The position numbers and the translations under genes were made by a program. Below, piece after piece: positions 33,246 to 46,195 of a stretch of DNA of 64,000 nucleotides (positions within the stretch are counted from its first letter, which is position 1; each line of letters begins with the position of its first letter). Source of the DNA: Liolophura sinensis (taxonomy: Eukaryota; Mollusca; Polyplacophora; Chitonida; Chitonidae); contig NC_088303.1 in NCBI RefSeq assembly GCF_032854445.1, forward strand, positions 29,307,265-29,371,264, given 5' to 3'. The notes under the pieces were generated by a model that ran no database searches, had not been told where the DNA came from, and saw only the letters and a program-made list of their open reading frames with translations.

Positions 33246-35307
33246 CTGAATTTTAACTTGATGATGATCCAACAAATTATTGGCTGTGGTGAGACATCTT
33301 ACCACGCAATGGTGTTATAACTGCAAACAAGAAGGAGCCAACAATTTGTACACCTGTACTATGCACAATATTAAACTGAAGGCTATATTTAAGTATTAGT
33401 TCTGTCCAAGTTTTGGCACACATTACTTGAAGGAAAGGTCAAACCATGTCCACAGAACTACTTGTGCGTCATTGATCACAATATATACCAGGTAAACAGG
33501 AAATCTCCGATAAGACCTGTCATTACAAGGTCATTTTTAGAAGTGGGCTACAATAAATCCAAGCCTACACTGTATACTTAAATAAGGCCAAGACAAACAA
33601 AAGTGTTTCCGCAGGCTCAAGTTCTGCGAATACTGCAGGGTACCTTAGGATTTTTGATGAATCAGCCAAGCATCAAACTTTCACTTTAATAAAATTATTT
33701 CAGTTTAACTTCTGTGGACAATTATCTATTATACAAAAGAAGGAATGATATAGGAGTTCATAACAGAAAACTTAAGCTAGTTTTAATTTCCATCACTTAT
33801 CTCGACAACATAAATTTCCATAAGACAGGGCGAAATAAAAGTTTCAAGCCTAGCTATATTTGTTGATTATGTTGATATATGAACAATTCTTCACCCATGT
33901 TTAAACCAAAATGGCAACAGTGTTGACACTCATAAATGTCAATCAGTTCAAGTCAGGCTGGGGCAGTGATCATATGAAACTCATGGCAAGTCAATTAAGT
34001 AATGTCAAGTCGGTCATCTTGGAGTTAAATTTCGCTGTTCATGTCAGCTATCATGAAGGATAATCATATCTACTGAGATATATCAATCCTTTGTGTTCTA
34101 TCCTTGATCTGACGATACCACTAGCATTTAACAATATTGAGGTTATGAGAGAAAAAGTTTCACTTGAAAGCAAAGGCAGAAATCATTCACACCATAAACC
34201 CCTTCATCCTGCTTATTTTAGAATGAACATGTGTACATGTAAGCTAAAATTGCAAAAATTAATTTGAAGCCTAACATAATAGAGCACAGGTAAATCTTAC
34301 TTTGGGCTTTAGATAAAGACCCAAAATGGCTAGTGATATTGTTGTCAAAAATACTCAGACGTGATCAACATCGCAGTTACATGAAAATTACACATAATCA
34401 AATATGAAATGATGTTACAGCTTACATCACCTTACCTGTCCATCTTAAGCCTAATAATGTCAGCTAACTGGACAGGTGGGCCATGACTTAACTTCAAACA
34501 CCATCCACCACAATCTACACTACTCCTATCGCCAGACAAGGCTTCCACGTTGGCAGAAGGTTAAATTTAACAACAATATTTACGGTATATATCTGAAATG
34601 TTGACAAGAACTGCCTGCAACACCTGCCGAAACCTGACCCAATAACCTGGAGAAGGGATTTCACTACTGTAAAGTCTGACCTCTGAACTTCTCTTGGGTA
34701 GTAAGATCCAGCCACAAAACTTGTGCAATTTAAAACTGACCTGTTGCCACTGTTTATAATGGTGAGAGATCAGATAAGCCACACAAAATCACCTGTCAAG
34801 ATATCAAACTACAAAATCAATTTCTTCTCTGACAGGTAACTAAAGTGATCTGTATATTGGGCAATCGAAGCAATGAACTGTAATTTGAAGGTCAGGTTAC
34901 TCCCTAAAGACCAGGTGTATCATTTGTCCTCTGTCACAGAGAACAAAGAGTAGAGAATGGTGTTCGTTTTTATTATGGATTACAGGCTCGATAAACAGAA
35001 ATGAAAAGTCTTATCACAGTCTTGATCTAAAGACTTAAGAAACCAGAACTCATTCACAGCAATTACTCGATCTAAACCTGAAGACAAAAGTAAAGCCTTC
35101 AGACGTAAGCAGAATCATTAATGGTGGGCCAACACAGGAGATACGATATCCATAGGTGACTTGTTCAAACTAAGTGTACAACACCTTCAATTGAGCTTAT
35201 CCCAGCCTTTTCTTCAGGATGACCTAACCCCCTCCCCCTCCTCCTGCCAGCTCCTGTAACATGAAAGCTAATCAACAGGAACTTATGGCCAAACTCTAAT
35301 GTATTTT
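33246..35307. other. Unique sequence
   Basis: AT-rich with small frames on both strands. Nothing supported. Confidence 0.5.
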
Positions 35308-35425
35308 TAATTTTTTATTTTTATCTGATTGGCATTATGACACTGTAAAAAAAATTTTCACTTACCATGACAGCATTCAAATTAACAGGTAAAGGAAACA
35401 TGAGAGCCTGAAGTAAAACCACTAA
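35308..35425 (-). repeat. Type 1 SINE, very degenerate fragment
   Basis: The order ttttatctgattggcatta, ttttcacttaccatgacagc, aggtaaaggaaacatgagag follows the type 1 tail and body in reverse, but identity is low. Confidence 0.4.
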
Positions 35426-36605
35426 GCCTTGCATGGCTGTTACAGTGAAACAACCAGGGCAGGGGTCAAGAGTGGCTTAGCCTGACAGTCACATCAAGCT
35501 AGCATATTAACCAACATCAATATCCACTAAACTCTCAGCCACTTATATTTACACAGCATTGCAAGTTGCCTGTGTAAAATACTTGTATTATTTCCATACG
35601 AAAAAGTTGATGAGAACACATTTAAGGTCTATGAAACAAAAACAGCAAATCATCCAACCAGTCAGTCAATCACTGGAGCCTGGCAACTGTCTGGTCCCCC
35701 TCTCTTCACCACATTTCACCCATTACAGCACCCATGTTTCCAATTAGTTAACCACTGAACAAACACCCCTTCTGCTATCTTCATTAATCTGTCACTGGGT
35801 GGCGAACATGAGTTTTACAGCTGAACGCCTGAACACAAAAAAAGCATAGTGCTGATATTGTAACAGTGTGGCTCTCCTGCAGGTTTAATGGGAGCTGATG
35901 GAGAGAGAACTTTTCTTGAGAAGCTCTCTGGGACAAGCCGGATCAACACTACCACCTTAGAGCAACTCAGCATTAATTGATCTTTAACTGACATCAAGTC
36001 AAGTGACGGATTTATTTAAAGATAACCTATTGACCAAAGAATGTAAGCAAGTTTTTTCCACAGCTAAATTGTTTTAAACTCTGCTCTCCCCTTTGGCCAT
36101 TTCCCATCCCAGTTTACACAACCTTGTCTTCACACACAGACAGTCAGAACAACTTTGGGCAAACTAATACTGTAGACATAACACAAAGCTATTAGCCTCT
36201 TGTCAAACAATAAACACATCATATTTACTGTTGCCAAGAAAGCATATCTTCAGCAATAACACAAGAAAAGAAAATCTAAGGAATGTTCGTATCTGCTAGT
36301 TAAAACTGGAAAATATTTTAACAAAAGAAGAAAGGCCACAATGAAAGGTATAAAAATTCTGCTTTTCCCCTTATCTATCATCCTCAGGGCACAAAAATTT
36401 GGGCATTTTCATACTTTCATTTCCTAAGGAAAAATATGCCTTTCTGGTCCAAAAAGTTTATGCAATTTTTCACACGTAATACTGAAGAAAAGATGGCGAT
36501 TCCTCTTCATTTCCTGATCTTCAGGAAGTGTTTCTCTTGCATCCATTCATCAAGATTTCAGTTTCTATCTTTTGTTCCTTCCTATCTTTGGTGATCCACA
36601 CAAAA
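35426..36605. other. Unique sequence
   Basis: No supported feature. Confidence 0.5.
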
Positions 36606-36936
36606 TGTCTCTCATGGTATCACAACCTTCTTTATATTCAACCTTCCCTTATGCAAAACACAATATTGTGGGCATATATGGTCTTTGTGTACAATACTGA
36701 GTTACATTGAGCCACAGAAAATGTCTCCCATGGTATCACAACCTTCTTTATATTCAACCTTCCCTTATACAAAAACACAATATTGTGGGCATATACTGTC
36801 TTTGTGTATAATACTGAGTTACATTGAGCCACAAAAAATGTCTCCCATGGTATCACAACCTTCTTTATATTCAACCTTCCCTTATGCAAAACACAATATT
36901 GTGGGCATATATGGTCTTTGTGTATAATACTGAGTT
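36606..36936. repeat. Tandem triplication, unit 116-117 bp
   Basis: Three nearly identical units begin tggtatcacaaccttcttta (36615, 36731, 36848) and end with gggcatata, gtctttgtgta and atactgagtta. The high identity between units points to recent amplification. The open frames across it on the minus strand are by-products. Confidence 0.96.
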
Positions 36937-39601
36937 ATGACAGGATGTCAAATGGGCAAGGCTGACAGGCTTCAAGACATCCCGTAAGAATAACATGCTT
37001 AAAAACAGACTTCTATTTAATCTAACGAGTACCAAAGAATCTAAACACACTGTATACAAGCTTTACATGAAAACTGTACACTCATTGTAAAATTTGAGAT
37101 GCTTGATGGAACATCTTTGACACAGTAGTTTTTGCAAAAATAATTTGTGATGTTGATTGAAATAGTCATGCACAACACATAGGATCTAACAAACGATGCA
37201 AGGTGAGATATGTCCATCCTTTATGTATTTGACTATCCAAGTGATGGTGATTTAGAATGTCAGAACTAAAACTATCCCTCTTGTCATGAAGTGAGAGTGA
37301 CAGGAAACCTATCATACTACAATTAAACATGGCATAGTGAGATGATTCTGGAGTAAAAGCCCCCATCTTTATATTGATTACCACAGCCACAACGCACAGG
37401 AGGACAATGGTCTACATGCCAGACTCAAATAACTCAGGGCTCCTGACCGTGATTGTTTTTGTTATCAAAGAATAATGAAGGAAGGTTGCATGTTTGCCAG
37501 ATTATGCAATGGAGGACATTTGTGGAATTCCAGGCTCTGTCAAAACCAAACAGGTCATTGGCACAGATCATACAAAGATCAGGATTGTGTTAGAGGCTCC
37601 AGCAGACCAGCCCATGGAGAATTATGGAGAAAGTAAATAGGGAGGGGAGCAGCCTGTGGAAAGGAGGCTCACGAGGCACACCTGTGAACTACAATAAACC
37701 ACAACTAAAATTACACCCGTGAGGAGACAGAAATAGTAATGTCAAGTACGAAAAATACCAGTGTTTCCCTGATTTATTTATGCAACTCTTTCGTGATGAA
37801 AGATTTGCCTAAAGTTTAGCTGTCTTTCAAGAGACACATTTTGTTTGATTCTGATTGATTCACCTACCTTAAATGGTCACTTAAAGAACTTTTTCATTAA
37901 GTTTGACTGAGGTGTTATGAATAAAATGTTTACATCCAAAGAGTCATATTAAGGCCTTTATGTGCTTCTGAAATTGCACATGCAACATTTTGTATCAAAT
38001 AAAGCATTATAATGGTTTTACGTTATGATACAACATGTGGTGGACAACCTTCTCTGTGGATACTACCATATAACACCGTCTCTGTCAACACTTGCATACA
38101 GGTATGTGACATTCTCATCTGACATCAGCATGCAGCAGCTTTTCTGGTAAGTGTCCACCACTATCACAATTAATACCATGATACTAGCTTGCAAGCACCT
38201 GCTCGTCCAGTGGAACATTTTAATGACCATGGTATGGGTCAGAATCTAAAGATCCATCCTGGCCACTGTGCAGGCAGTGGTCAATGTCCACATATTGGAA
38301 CCTTTAACAGCTAGCACCCCAGGCCAAAAACTACTTTTTAACCAAGTAAAAGCACTGAGCTGTTAAGGAGTGTTTCGGGTCAATTAGAGCCACCAGTCTC
38401 CACTGACCAGAGCGCTCAAGCATGTTAAATTGATTCTAGGGATAAGAATGATTGACCTTTCCACTGGTCACCCATCAACCAATAATGGACCACATTCCAG
38501 GTATACTCTAGCACTTGGGACATCTAGTAAAGTATCTATATGAATTGTATTTACACACACGGAGCTCATTAACTCGTGGCACAGGCGAGAAAAAAAACTG
38601 CTACTTATGTTTCTGAGATGCCTAATTTACTCCCCTCCCCTACCCAATCCTCTCACCCATTCCCTACCCCTTTCTCTCATCCTATCCATTCCCTGTTGCC
38701 ACCTTACTCACTGGCCTCATTTCTGCCTGTACCCTTTATTCATTTTCCTTTCACACCAGAATAATATAGCATATGCTGCAGCCCACAGGGTTCATTAAAA
38801 AACACATTTATAGCTTAATCTTAGGTGTGATCAACACATGCACCACCCATCCCTTTGTATACAATGATATTCCTGACTGCAGAATGTAAAGAATTCATAC
38901 TATGATACTCTTCACTTTGAAGCATCCGTGTATGACTCTTCTCTTCATCCCTACTTTAACATGCTTTCTCTCGACCTTGATTATTTCCTGGACGAAAAAA
39001 CATCACGGTGAAACTACTACGCAGTATAATGGCTTCTTCATATAACATCGCATAAAGGCACAATCATACGGATGCTACTGCTTTACGTGTCCAAAGATAG
39101 ACATTCAGGTACAGCTTCAAGCCATGTAACCCAGGACAGGTTATTTATTCAAAAATTAATATTTCTCTTGATACAACAACTTGACGTAATTATGACGCAT
39201 CTTGTTAGCCTAAAGTGTGATACACACTGTCTCGTTGTTCACTTTGCACAACAACAAAAAATGCTACGAAAAACAGACCCAAATAAACCGTATGTACACC
39301 AAGTACATAACTGCAGTGTACAGTGGGTTGAAATGTTGACTACCTGGTGACACCTGACAAATACATAAGCTTACTTGAATGCAAATGACATATTATAGGT
39401 TCTAATCAGTCTCTACCTGCTTAACCTTAACCAAGGTATAACAAATTTTATAGAGACCCATTAAGATGCAAATGAAGAAAAGAACCATTAAGGAGATGAG
39501 CAACCTTGAAATTTATTACACTTATCAACCTTGATGTTCTGGAGGTTAAAAAGCAGACTTGAACTTTGTAACAAACACACTGGATACTTATTCACTCCTT
39601 A
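36937..39601. other. Unique sequence
   Basis: A pyrimidine-rich patch lies at about 38620-38760. No gene or element is supported. Confidence 0.5.
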
Positions 39602-39627
39602 ATGGGGGGTGGGGGGGGGGTGGGGGT
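39602..39627. repeat. Interrupted poly-G tract
   Basis: About 25 bases of G broken by single T residues. Potential G-quadruplex former on the plus strand and a likely site of sequencing error. Confidence 0.9.
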
Positions 39628-40083
39628 TAACAGATCAGGGTTAAATCCAAAATGAACTTGAAATACACCTACAGAACAACTTTTGAGCACAGTTTTGAGA
39701 AAACTTGTCTTCATTTAAAAAGAGCCTGTAAGATATTGGAACTGGACAATGGGGTGAACTGTAGGCACTGTATACTGGAAACCCCAGACAACAGACATAC
39801 ATCACAAAATGCACTTCATATACAAGACAAATTTACAGGCTGCCCCACCTAATTCAGGCAATTCATATCGCATGATAAATATACAAGACTATACTGCACG
39901 AGTCAAGCAGCTTTTTCAAACTGCATTTGAGGGGAGATAAAATGAATCCGGACGCAAAACTTTTATTGAAATCAGAGGATATTTGAAAATTATTTCATGA
40001 AAACCAAACACGCCGTACACTGACACATAATGCCTTGACAGGTGTTCAATCTAACTGGACAAAATTATGAGTAGAACAACCCT

Positions 40084-40480
40084 TACAGACATGAGGTGTA
40101 CACCTCAGTGTGAGGTATAGAAGAGGTGTGTATGGCGTGTATGCCTCATGTACAACCCTGCCATATGCCTATAACTCAGATGTACCTCAGGAACTTTGAA
40201 AAAAATCAACATTTAGAAGATGTACCTTAGAAACTTTGAAAGTTAAAAAAAATGAATGATGTACCTCAGGTACACCTTAGAAACTTGAGTTTTTGAGCAG
40301 TTTTTGAACACAACATAATGTACCTCAGGAACTTTAAAAAAATCAACACTTAAAAGATGTACCTCAGTACACCTTAGAAAATTTGAGAGTGAAAAATGTG
40401 GCTCAGGTACACCTTAGAAACTTTGAGAGTTTTTGATCATAATTTAGTATGTCATGTACCTCAGGTACACCCCAGCCACT
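40084..40480. repeat. Diverged array of gtacctcaggtacacc motifs
   Basis: The motif gtacctcaggtacacctta, itself partly palindromic (GTACC-TCA-GGTAC), recurs about every 35-70 bp with connecting sequence such as gaaactttgagag and aaaaaatcaaca. A perfect 16-bp palindrome, tgaggtgtacacctca, lies at 40092-40107. Confidence 0.85.
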
Positions 40481-41039
40481 TTTTTAAAGTTTTAAAACAA
40501 GAGATCAGACTTACACATCACTTCAGACAAAATGGTGAGTACAAAATTACAAATATTTTTGTGCAAAAGAAAAATGTTTACTAAATAAATATAAGAGTCT
40601 GTCTCACCCTATTATGACATTCAGTGTGCAAATATTGACCAATCACTCAGCACGGATATATCTGTCCCTGATTATTCCAAAATGGCTGCCCTGAACAAGG
40701 TGCAAGTATATTTCAGGCTGTGGGAAAGCAACCCAATTATGCAATGACTGATGCTTTCTGGAACAGAATTTCTAACATGTTTGGGCACATGAACAGTTCC
40801 AAAAGGCATAGAAAAGGAGTTGCACTAAATTTTGACCAAGCAGCTAGAAAGACTAGAAATGTATTTCACTGTTGTTGTACGTCAGCTGAGATTTACAGAT
40901 ACTGTAAACAAAGAACAGCATGCACTTACAAACTTACTTACATTTATCTATAATTTCTACAGCCAATATTTAAGTGTTTTGAGCTTGTTTTCTATCAAAA
41001 CAAAAGTGAGAACAGTGTACATCCACCTTGCCTATAAGC
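40481..41039. other. Unique spacer between two motif blocks
   Basis: Contains short overlapping open frames (plus 40720-40953 and 40832-41194) without clear splice signals. No repeats. Confidence 0.4.
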
Positions 41040-41245
41040 ATGTATCTCAGCTATACCTCACTTGTACCTCAGATACACCTCAGGCATCATATTTTTACCT
41101 AATATTTATAGGGTACACCTGCACTCAGGTGTACTACAGGGACCTCAGATACATCTTCAATATACACACCTTAGTTCAGATATGCTACACCTGAAGGGTA
41201 CACCTCAGACGTACCTCATGTATAACTCTAGTACACCTTATAAGG
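41040..41245. repeat. Second block of acctcaggtacacc-like motifs
   Basis: The motifs continue after the unique spacer: cttgtacctcagatacacct, caggtgtacta, gggtacacctcagacgtacc. They are more degenerate than in the first block. Confidence 0.75.
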
Positions 41246-41640
41246 TCAAGGGAATACATCAACAACTTGAATAATTGAAACTTTGTTCTATGCCAGACTC
41301 AAAACATTTTCACTTACATATAAACAATGAGGGTCAGTTCTATGGATATCGAAAGCTGGAGTGCCTTGGTGTAAACCACATTGCATCGGCAATATCGTGA
41401 CGAACTTTCCGAAGTGTGATGGTGGAAGAAAATTAATGGTCTTCAATGAATATAAGACTGTGCTAGCAGCCTCTCAAGTCAGTGGCCACTGACCACTTAT
41501 TGAGATCTACATGAAGGCCGTACAAAACAATGAGAACAAGTGAATCTAAAACTTGCTGTCCAAGGCAAGGGTTGAACTTGGAATGGAGGATTTATACACT
41601 GAACCCTGTCTCACGTTCCTTGTTCTAGCCCAATGACAGA
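41246..41640. other. Unique sequence
   Basis: Nothing supported between the two repeat regions. Confidence 0.45.
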
Positions 41641-42118
41641 TAAGTATACCTATCAGAGCACATAGTGTAGTAACACAAAATATCATCTACATATATGAAT
41701 ATGACAAAATGGTGAGTACACCTATCAGAGCACACAGTGTAGCAACACAAAATACCATCTACATATATGAATATGACAAGATGGTGATTACACCTATCAG
41801 AGTACACAGTGTAGTAACACAAAATACCATCTACATATATGAATATATGACCAAATGGTGAATACACCTATCAGAGTACACAGTGTAGTAACACAAAATA
41901 CCATCTACATACATGAATATGACAAGATGGTGATTACACCTATCAGAGTACACAGTGTAGTAACACAAAATACCATCTACATATATGAATATATGACCAA
42001 ATGGTGAAGACACCTATCAGAGCACACAGTGTAGTAACACAAAATACCATCTACATATATGAATATGACAAGATGGTGATTACACCTATCAGAGCACACA
42101 GTGTAGTAACACAAAATA
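41641..42118. repeat. 72-bp satellite, about 7 units
   Basis: Each unit holds acacctatcagagcacacag, tgtagtaacacaaaatacca, tctacatatatgaatatgac and a variable aagatggtgatt. Some units carry a small insertion (gaatatatgaccaaatgg). Several spurious minus-strand frames repeat YVDGILCYYTVYSDRC; I do not call these genes. Confidence 0.96.
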
Positions 42119-42295
42119 CCATCTACATACATGAATACAGTTTGGCTTAAAAAGATCAGATAAATACCATCTACATACATGAATATAGTTTAGCTTAAAA
42201 ATATCAGATAAATACAATCTACATACATGAATGCAGTTTGGCTTAAAAAGATCAGATAAATACAATCTACATACATAGTTTGGCTTATAAGATCG
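42119..42295. repeat. 48-bp satellite, 3-4 units, joined to the 72-bp array
   Basis: Units contain taccatctacatacatgaat, acagtttggcttaaaaagat and cagataaa. The first 20 bases are the same as the middle of the 72-bp unit, so the two arrays are connected through a shared segment. Confidence 0.93.
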
Positions 42296-44761
42296 GATTA
42301 ATGTGACAAAGAGGCAAAAATGTGTGCATGGCAACATTTGTGGAAGTAAATATATTCTAAGGGCTAGATGTCCACAGATGCAGTCACCAGGCTCTCGGCA
42401 TTTAAAACCTAATTAGCATACACACAAGCTTCAATCTGCTGGGCTAACAGATCGATGAGTCCAATTTTCTCCAAGCGACATGTATCATATGCACAACAAC
42501 AACAGCACAGAATTAGAGGGTATAGTGCAGGGCTATATAATTATCCCATACAGAATGTGTATATGAAAGAAAAGATCATGAAGAAAGCTCATATGAGTTT
42601 GATAGAGGTGTAAAACACTTTTAAGTGACAACAGAGTAGAACTTTCTTTTTAAACAGCTTACCTTAATTACTGCAATCAGCACAAATGACCAGGTTTATA
42701 GCGTATCCAGGTAGATTTCTCTGAGTAACACTTCAACAGGTATCGACCTCCACCTGTGGATGTCAGAGGGGAATAAATGGCTCAAACAACTTCATAAACA
42801 CAGGCCCAGTGAAGCATAGCCTGATAAAAGGTAAGCGGCATTAATGACAACAGCGAACAGGTAGAAGGTTTACCTACACCAGGTAACACATGAACAGAGG
42901 CAGTGTACGTAATACAGCCTTAATACACAACCCCAGGGGCTACAATCTAAACGGAAACATCTACAGCCTGAGGGGGGTTCATAACACTGATTTTACCCCA
43001 GGTAAAAATCTCTGCCTGAAGTCTTAGACTAGCTACACATGGCTGGGTAAGGGCCTTCGCCGAAGCTGACTGCTTACATCCACTGTCTTAACACAGCACT
43101 CTGCCTGCTGTACCTAAATATAGCCTCAAAACAGGTACACTTCAAAGCTAGATAGCGATTGGTTGAGGTTTTTCTCTGGTTGTGTCAATCTGTGAGGCTT
43201 CCCAGCTGAGAATTTATCCAGTCCAACCACCTTCCTATTCCTATGCACTTCTTAACTTCTTTGTCAATCTCAAGTGGTTATCCTAAAGTAACATTTCACC
43301 AACAAGCTTACAGCACTAACTATATATATATATATATGTAGAAACACCATCAGAATACATGGCATTTGAATAATCGGCTTAAAATAAATGCACTTCAGCC
43401 AACCTCTAATCAACTTCCGATCCTTGTGTTTAACTTACCAGCTTTATATTTATAGACGTGCATAGTTATGTTAATACATGTGAAGAAGTTTCACTTTTGT
43501 TTTGACTCATGCCTCAACCCATTTATTTTTCCACCCTGCTGACTGACAACATACACACACAACTGAACAGAACTGGGTCAGGTGGTTTTCCTGTCTTCCT
43601 CCACACTGACACCGCTGAAAATCACTGAGGAGGGATGGGCATTTAGAACATATGTACCCAGGTAAATAGACATCAATTTGAATATAATAAATAACAATTA
43701 AAGCTGAATTTGCAAACAGACCAACATCCCAATTGCTTTATACATATGTATGTTTTTTGATATATCAGAACCACGTGTTTTGATTCCCCATGATTTTCTT
43801 ATACAACAGACTTAGGAAACAAACAAGCTGTCAGCCATGTTGGTGAAAAATTAGGTACAGACTGATAAACCATGCAGATATGCTAAAATGAGACTGCCAA
43901 GATATGTCAAATCTTCTTAAAGAGATTTACATCAATGGTGTTCGAGGAAATCTACAAAATACCATTTTCTTTGAAATACACCAGAAACCAATTTATTCTT
44001 CAATCAATTATAATGCTTGCAATAATTTTTGAATTTATTCCAGTAAAATCACCTTTAAATAGAATTCTCTAAATATGCAAAATCAATTATCATGATTATG
44101 ATGTCATTTTACTTCACTTATCATCCATGAAGCTTATCTATGAACCCATATTATCTTACCCCTATACAAGGATCATCATATCAAATAATGGTGGTCTGCT
44201 CTAAGAAATAATACAACTTTCCCACATGCAGAAATTTCCAGCTATTTATAATTACATGTAATTAAATGAGGCCCCGGCATGTAAATTGATTGAAATGGCA
44301 CTCTTCCATTTTACCAACTTTTCCAGGTACCATGTATATAGTACTGAACAGTTGTATAATGCTCTAGTCTATTGATAAATATCCTCATATTGCAAGTGAG
44401 CAATTATTTACAGTAGAACATCGTTTCCTAAATCATGGGTTATTTCATTTTAGCAAATACTGACCATCATTTATCCCTTTGTTGATAATTTGTAGTAATT
44501 TGCTTTGAAAACACTGCTGGTCTTAACACATAAACAACACAGATGATCTTGCAACCATCCAAAATGATGTGAAATTGTGGGATATGCGAGCCCTTAGGAC
44601 ATGTCTTCTTATATGTATGACATAAATGTCAATTTTACATCAGACCTTGAGGCAGCAAATATGTTGCTTTAAAGTTTCATCCACCAATAATGATTGCCTG
44701 TAGATACGATCATATTCAAAGTGACTTATTTGCTGCTCATTTCTGACATACATGTATTTTT
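42296..44761. other. Unique sequence with one TA microsatellite
   Basis: A short TA run lies at about 43319-43337. Nothing else is supported. Confidence 0.5.
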
Positions 44762-44773
44762 TCATTTTTGAGA

Positions 44774-45130
44774 GACCGGCCTGGATAGCACAGTTGGTAG
44801 AGCGTCCGCTTCGGGACCAGGATCAATCCTTGGTCAAGTCACACCTAAGACCTTAAAAGAGGAAGTTGTAACTTCCTCGCTTGGCGTTCAGCATGAAGGG
44901 GATAGTGCAACGACTGGTTGACCCGTATCAGTATAATGGCTCGGGCGGGGCAGCTTACTTGCCTTCGGTAAGTCGTCTCAGTGATGCAGCACTAAATAAA
45001 AGAGCGGTGGAAATCCGTCCTGCAACAAGGAGGCACATTACACGTGCATGCACCCTAATGATTCCTTCGTCGTCATACGACTGAAAAATTGTTGAGTACG
45101 ACGTTAAACCCCAAGCACTCACTCACTCAC
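44774..45130 (+). repeat. Type 2 SINE, full length with target duplication
   Basis: A tRNA-like head (cacagttggtagagcgtccg, gatcaatccttggtc) is followed by a body with gaggaagttgtaacttcctc, gcgttcagcatgaagg, cggtggaaatccgtcctgca, and a tail with ttgttgagtacgacgttaaa and (cact)n. Flanked by a perfect 12-bp duplication, tcatttttgaga, at 44762-44773 and 45131-45142. The open frame inside (44881-45084) is part of the SINE, not a gene. Confidence 0.95.
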
Positions 45131-45142
45131 TCATTTTTGAGA

Positions 45143-45749
45143 CACTGGGTCTGTTCTTTTCAGTTAATATGTATACATGTATATGTAGCAGGAAGATTTA
45201 GTTTCTTTTTTTTTTTCACATGGTTAGTTCATCAAATAAACAACATATTCCTATCTTTGCTTTTTCCCAAACTGGCAGAGAGATTCTTTTTTTTTTAAGC
45301 ACTGCTAATATCTGTCCTAAAAATGAGAAGAATTGGGGTAACCAAAGTCCTATAGCAGCCAGCCCATAACCACATCACCCCACATATTACTGCACAACCA
45401 CCTGGCCAGCCATCACTCTCTTAGACAGAATAAATCATTGAATATTCATTGAGCCATTAATCATCAGCGTCTTTTTAGATTTATGTGTTTCGTTATATAA
45501 GTACATGTACCTCACGCATTTATCCAGGTTTTTCTATGAAATGTGAAAAATGAATGTCTGCTGTGTCGCCTGCTAACTGTAGAGGTGGCCATTAACAAAT
45601 TTTATACAGTTTTAACATTGTGACTACATCGCACATGTTAAAATCCTCATCCTAAACCCACCCTGAATAACAGTTCAGTAAAAGTATGGAAGTACATAAG
45701 TATTACATGTACTTTTACAAGTATGGATGTATCTAAGTATTACATGTAC
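45143..45749. other. Unique sequence with T-runs
   Basis: Two T-runs (about 45207-45217 and 45287-45296). No gene. Confidence 0.45.
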
Positions 45750-46195
45750 CTTTTGCTTTTCTTAGCAGACTAACTTCTAACCTTTTAAACAGACTAACTT
45801 CTAAGTTTCCTAGCAGAATATCTTCTAAGCTTTCAAACAAACTAACTTCTAAGTTTCTTGGTAGACTAACTTTTAAGCTTTCAAACAGACTAAACTTTTC
45901 AAACAGGCTAACTCCTAAGCTTCCTAGCAGTCTAACTTCTAAGCTTTTCAGCAAAATGACTTCAAAGTTTCCAAGCAGACTAATTTCTAAGCTTCCGGGC
46001 AGACTAACTTCGAAGTTTCTTAGCAACTGACTTCTAAGCCTCCTAGCAGACACCTAATCTTCCCAACCCTGAGCAGATTGACTCCTATTAAAGCTTCCTC
46101 ACAGACTGACTTCTAAGCTTCCAAGCAGACTGACTTCTACGCTTCCAAGCAGGCTGACTTCTAAGCTTCAAGCAGACTGACTTCAAAGCTTGAGA
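45750..46195. repeat. 24-bp minisatellite, about 18 diverged units
   Basis: The unit is agcagactaacttctaagc plus ttcc, with many substitutions and some shortened units. On the minus strand the 24-bp period gives an eight-residue repeat (LGSLEVSL-like) open for about 100 codons at 45733-46053. I read this as a by-product of the minisatellite: it has no start context or flanking exon support. Confidence 0.93.

Noticed and set aside
36638-36927. Open frames on both strands with a repeated protein motif
   Set aside because: By-product of the 117-bp triplication.
41625-42337. Minus-strand frames repeating YVDGILCYYTVYSDRC
   Set aside because: Produced by the 72-bp satellite (length divisible by three); the frame breaks where units carry small insertions.
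44881-45084. Open frame starting MAFSMKGIVQRLVDPYQYNG, similar to one at 56802
   Set aside because: The two are similar because both are the body of the type 2 SINE; that body is non-coding.
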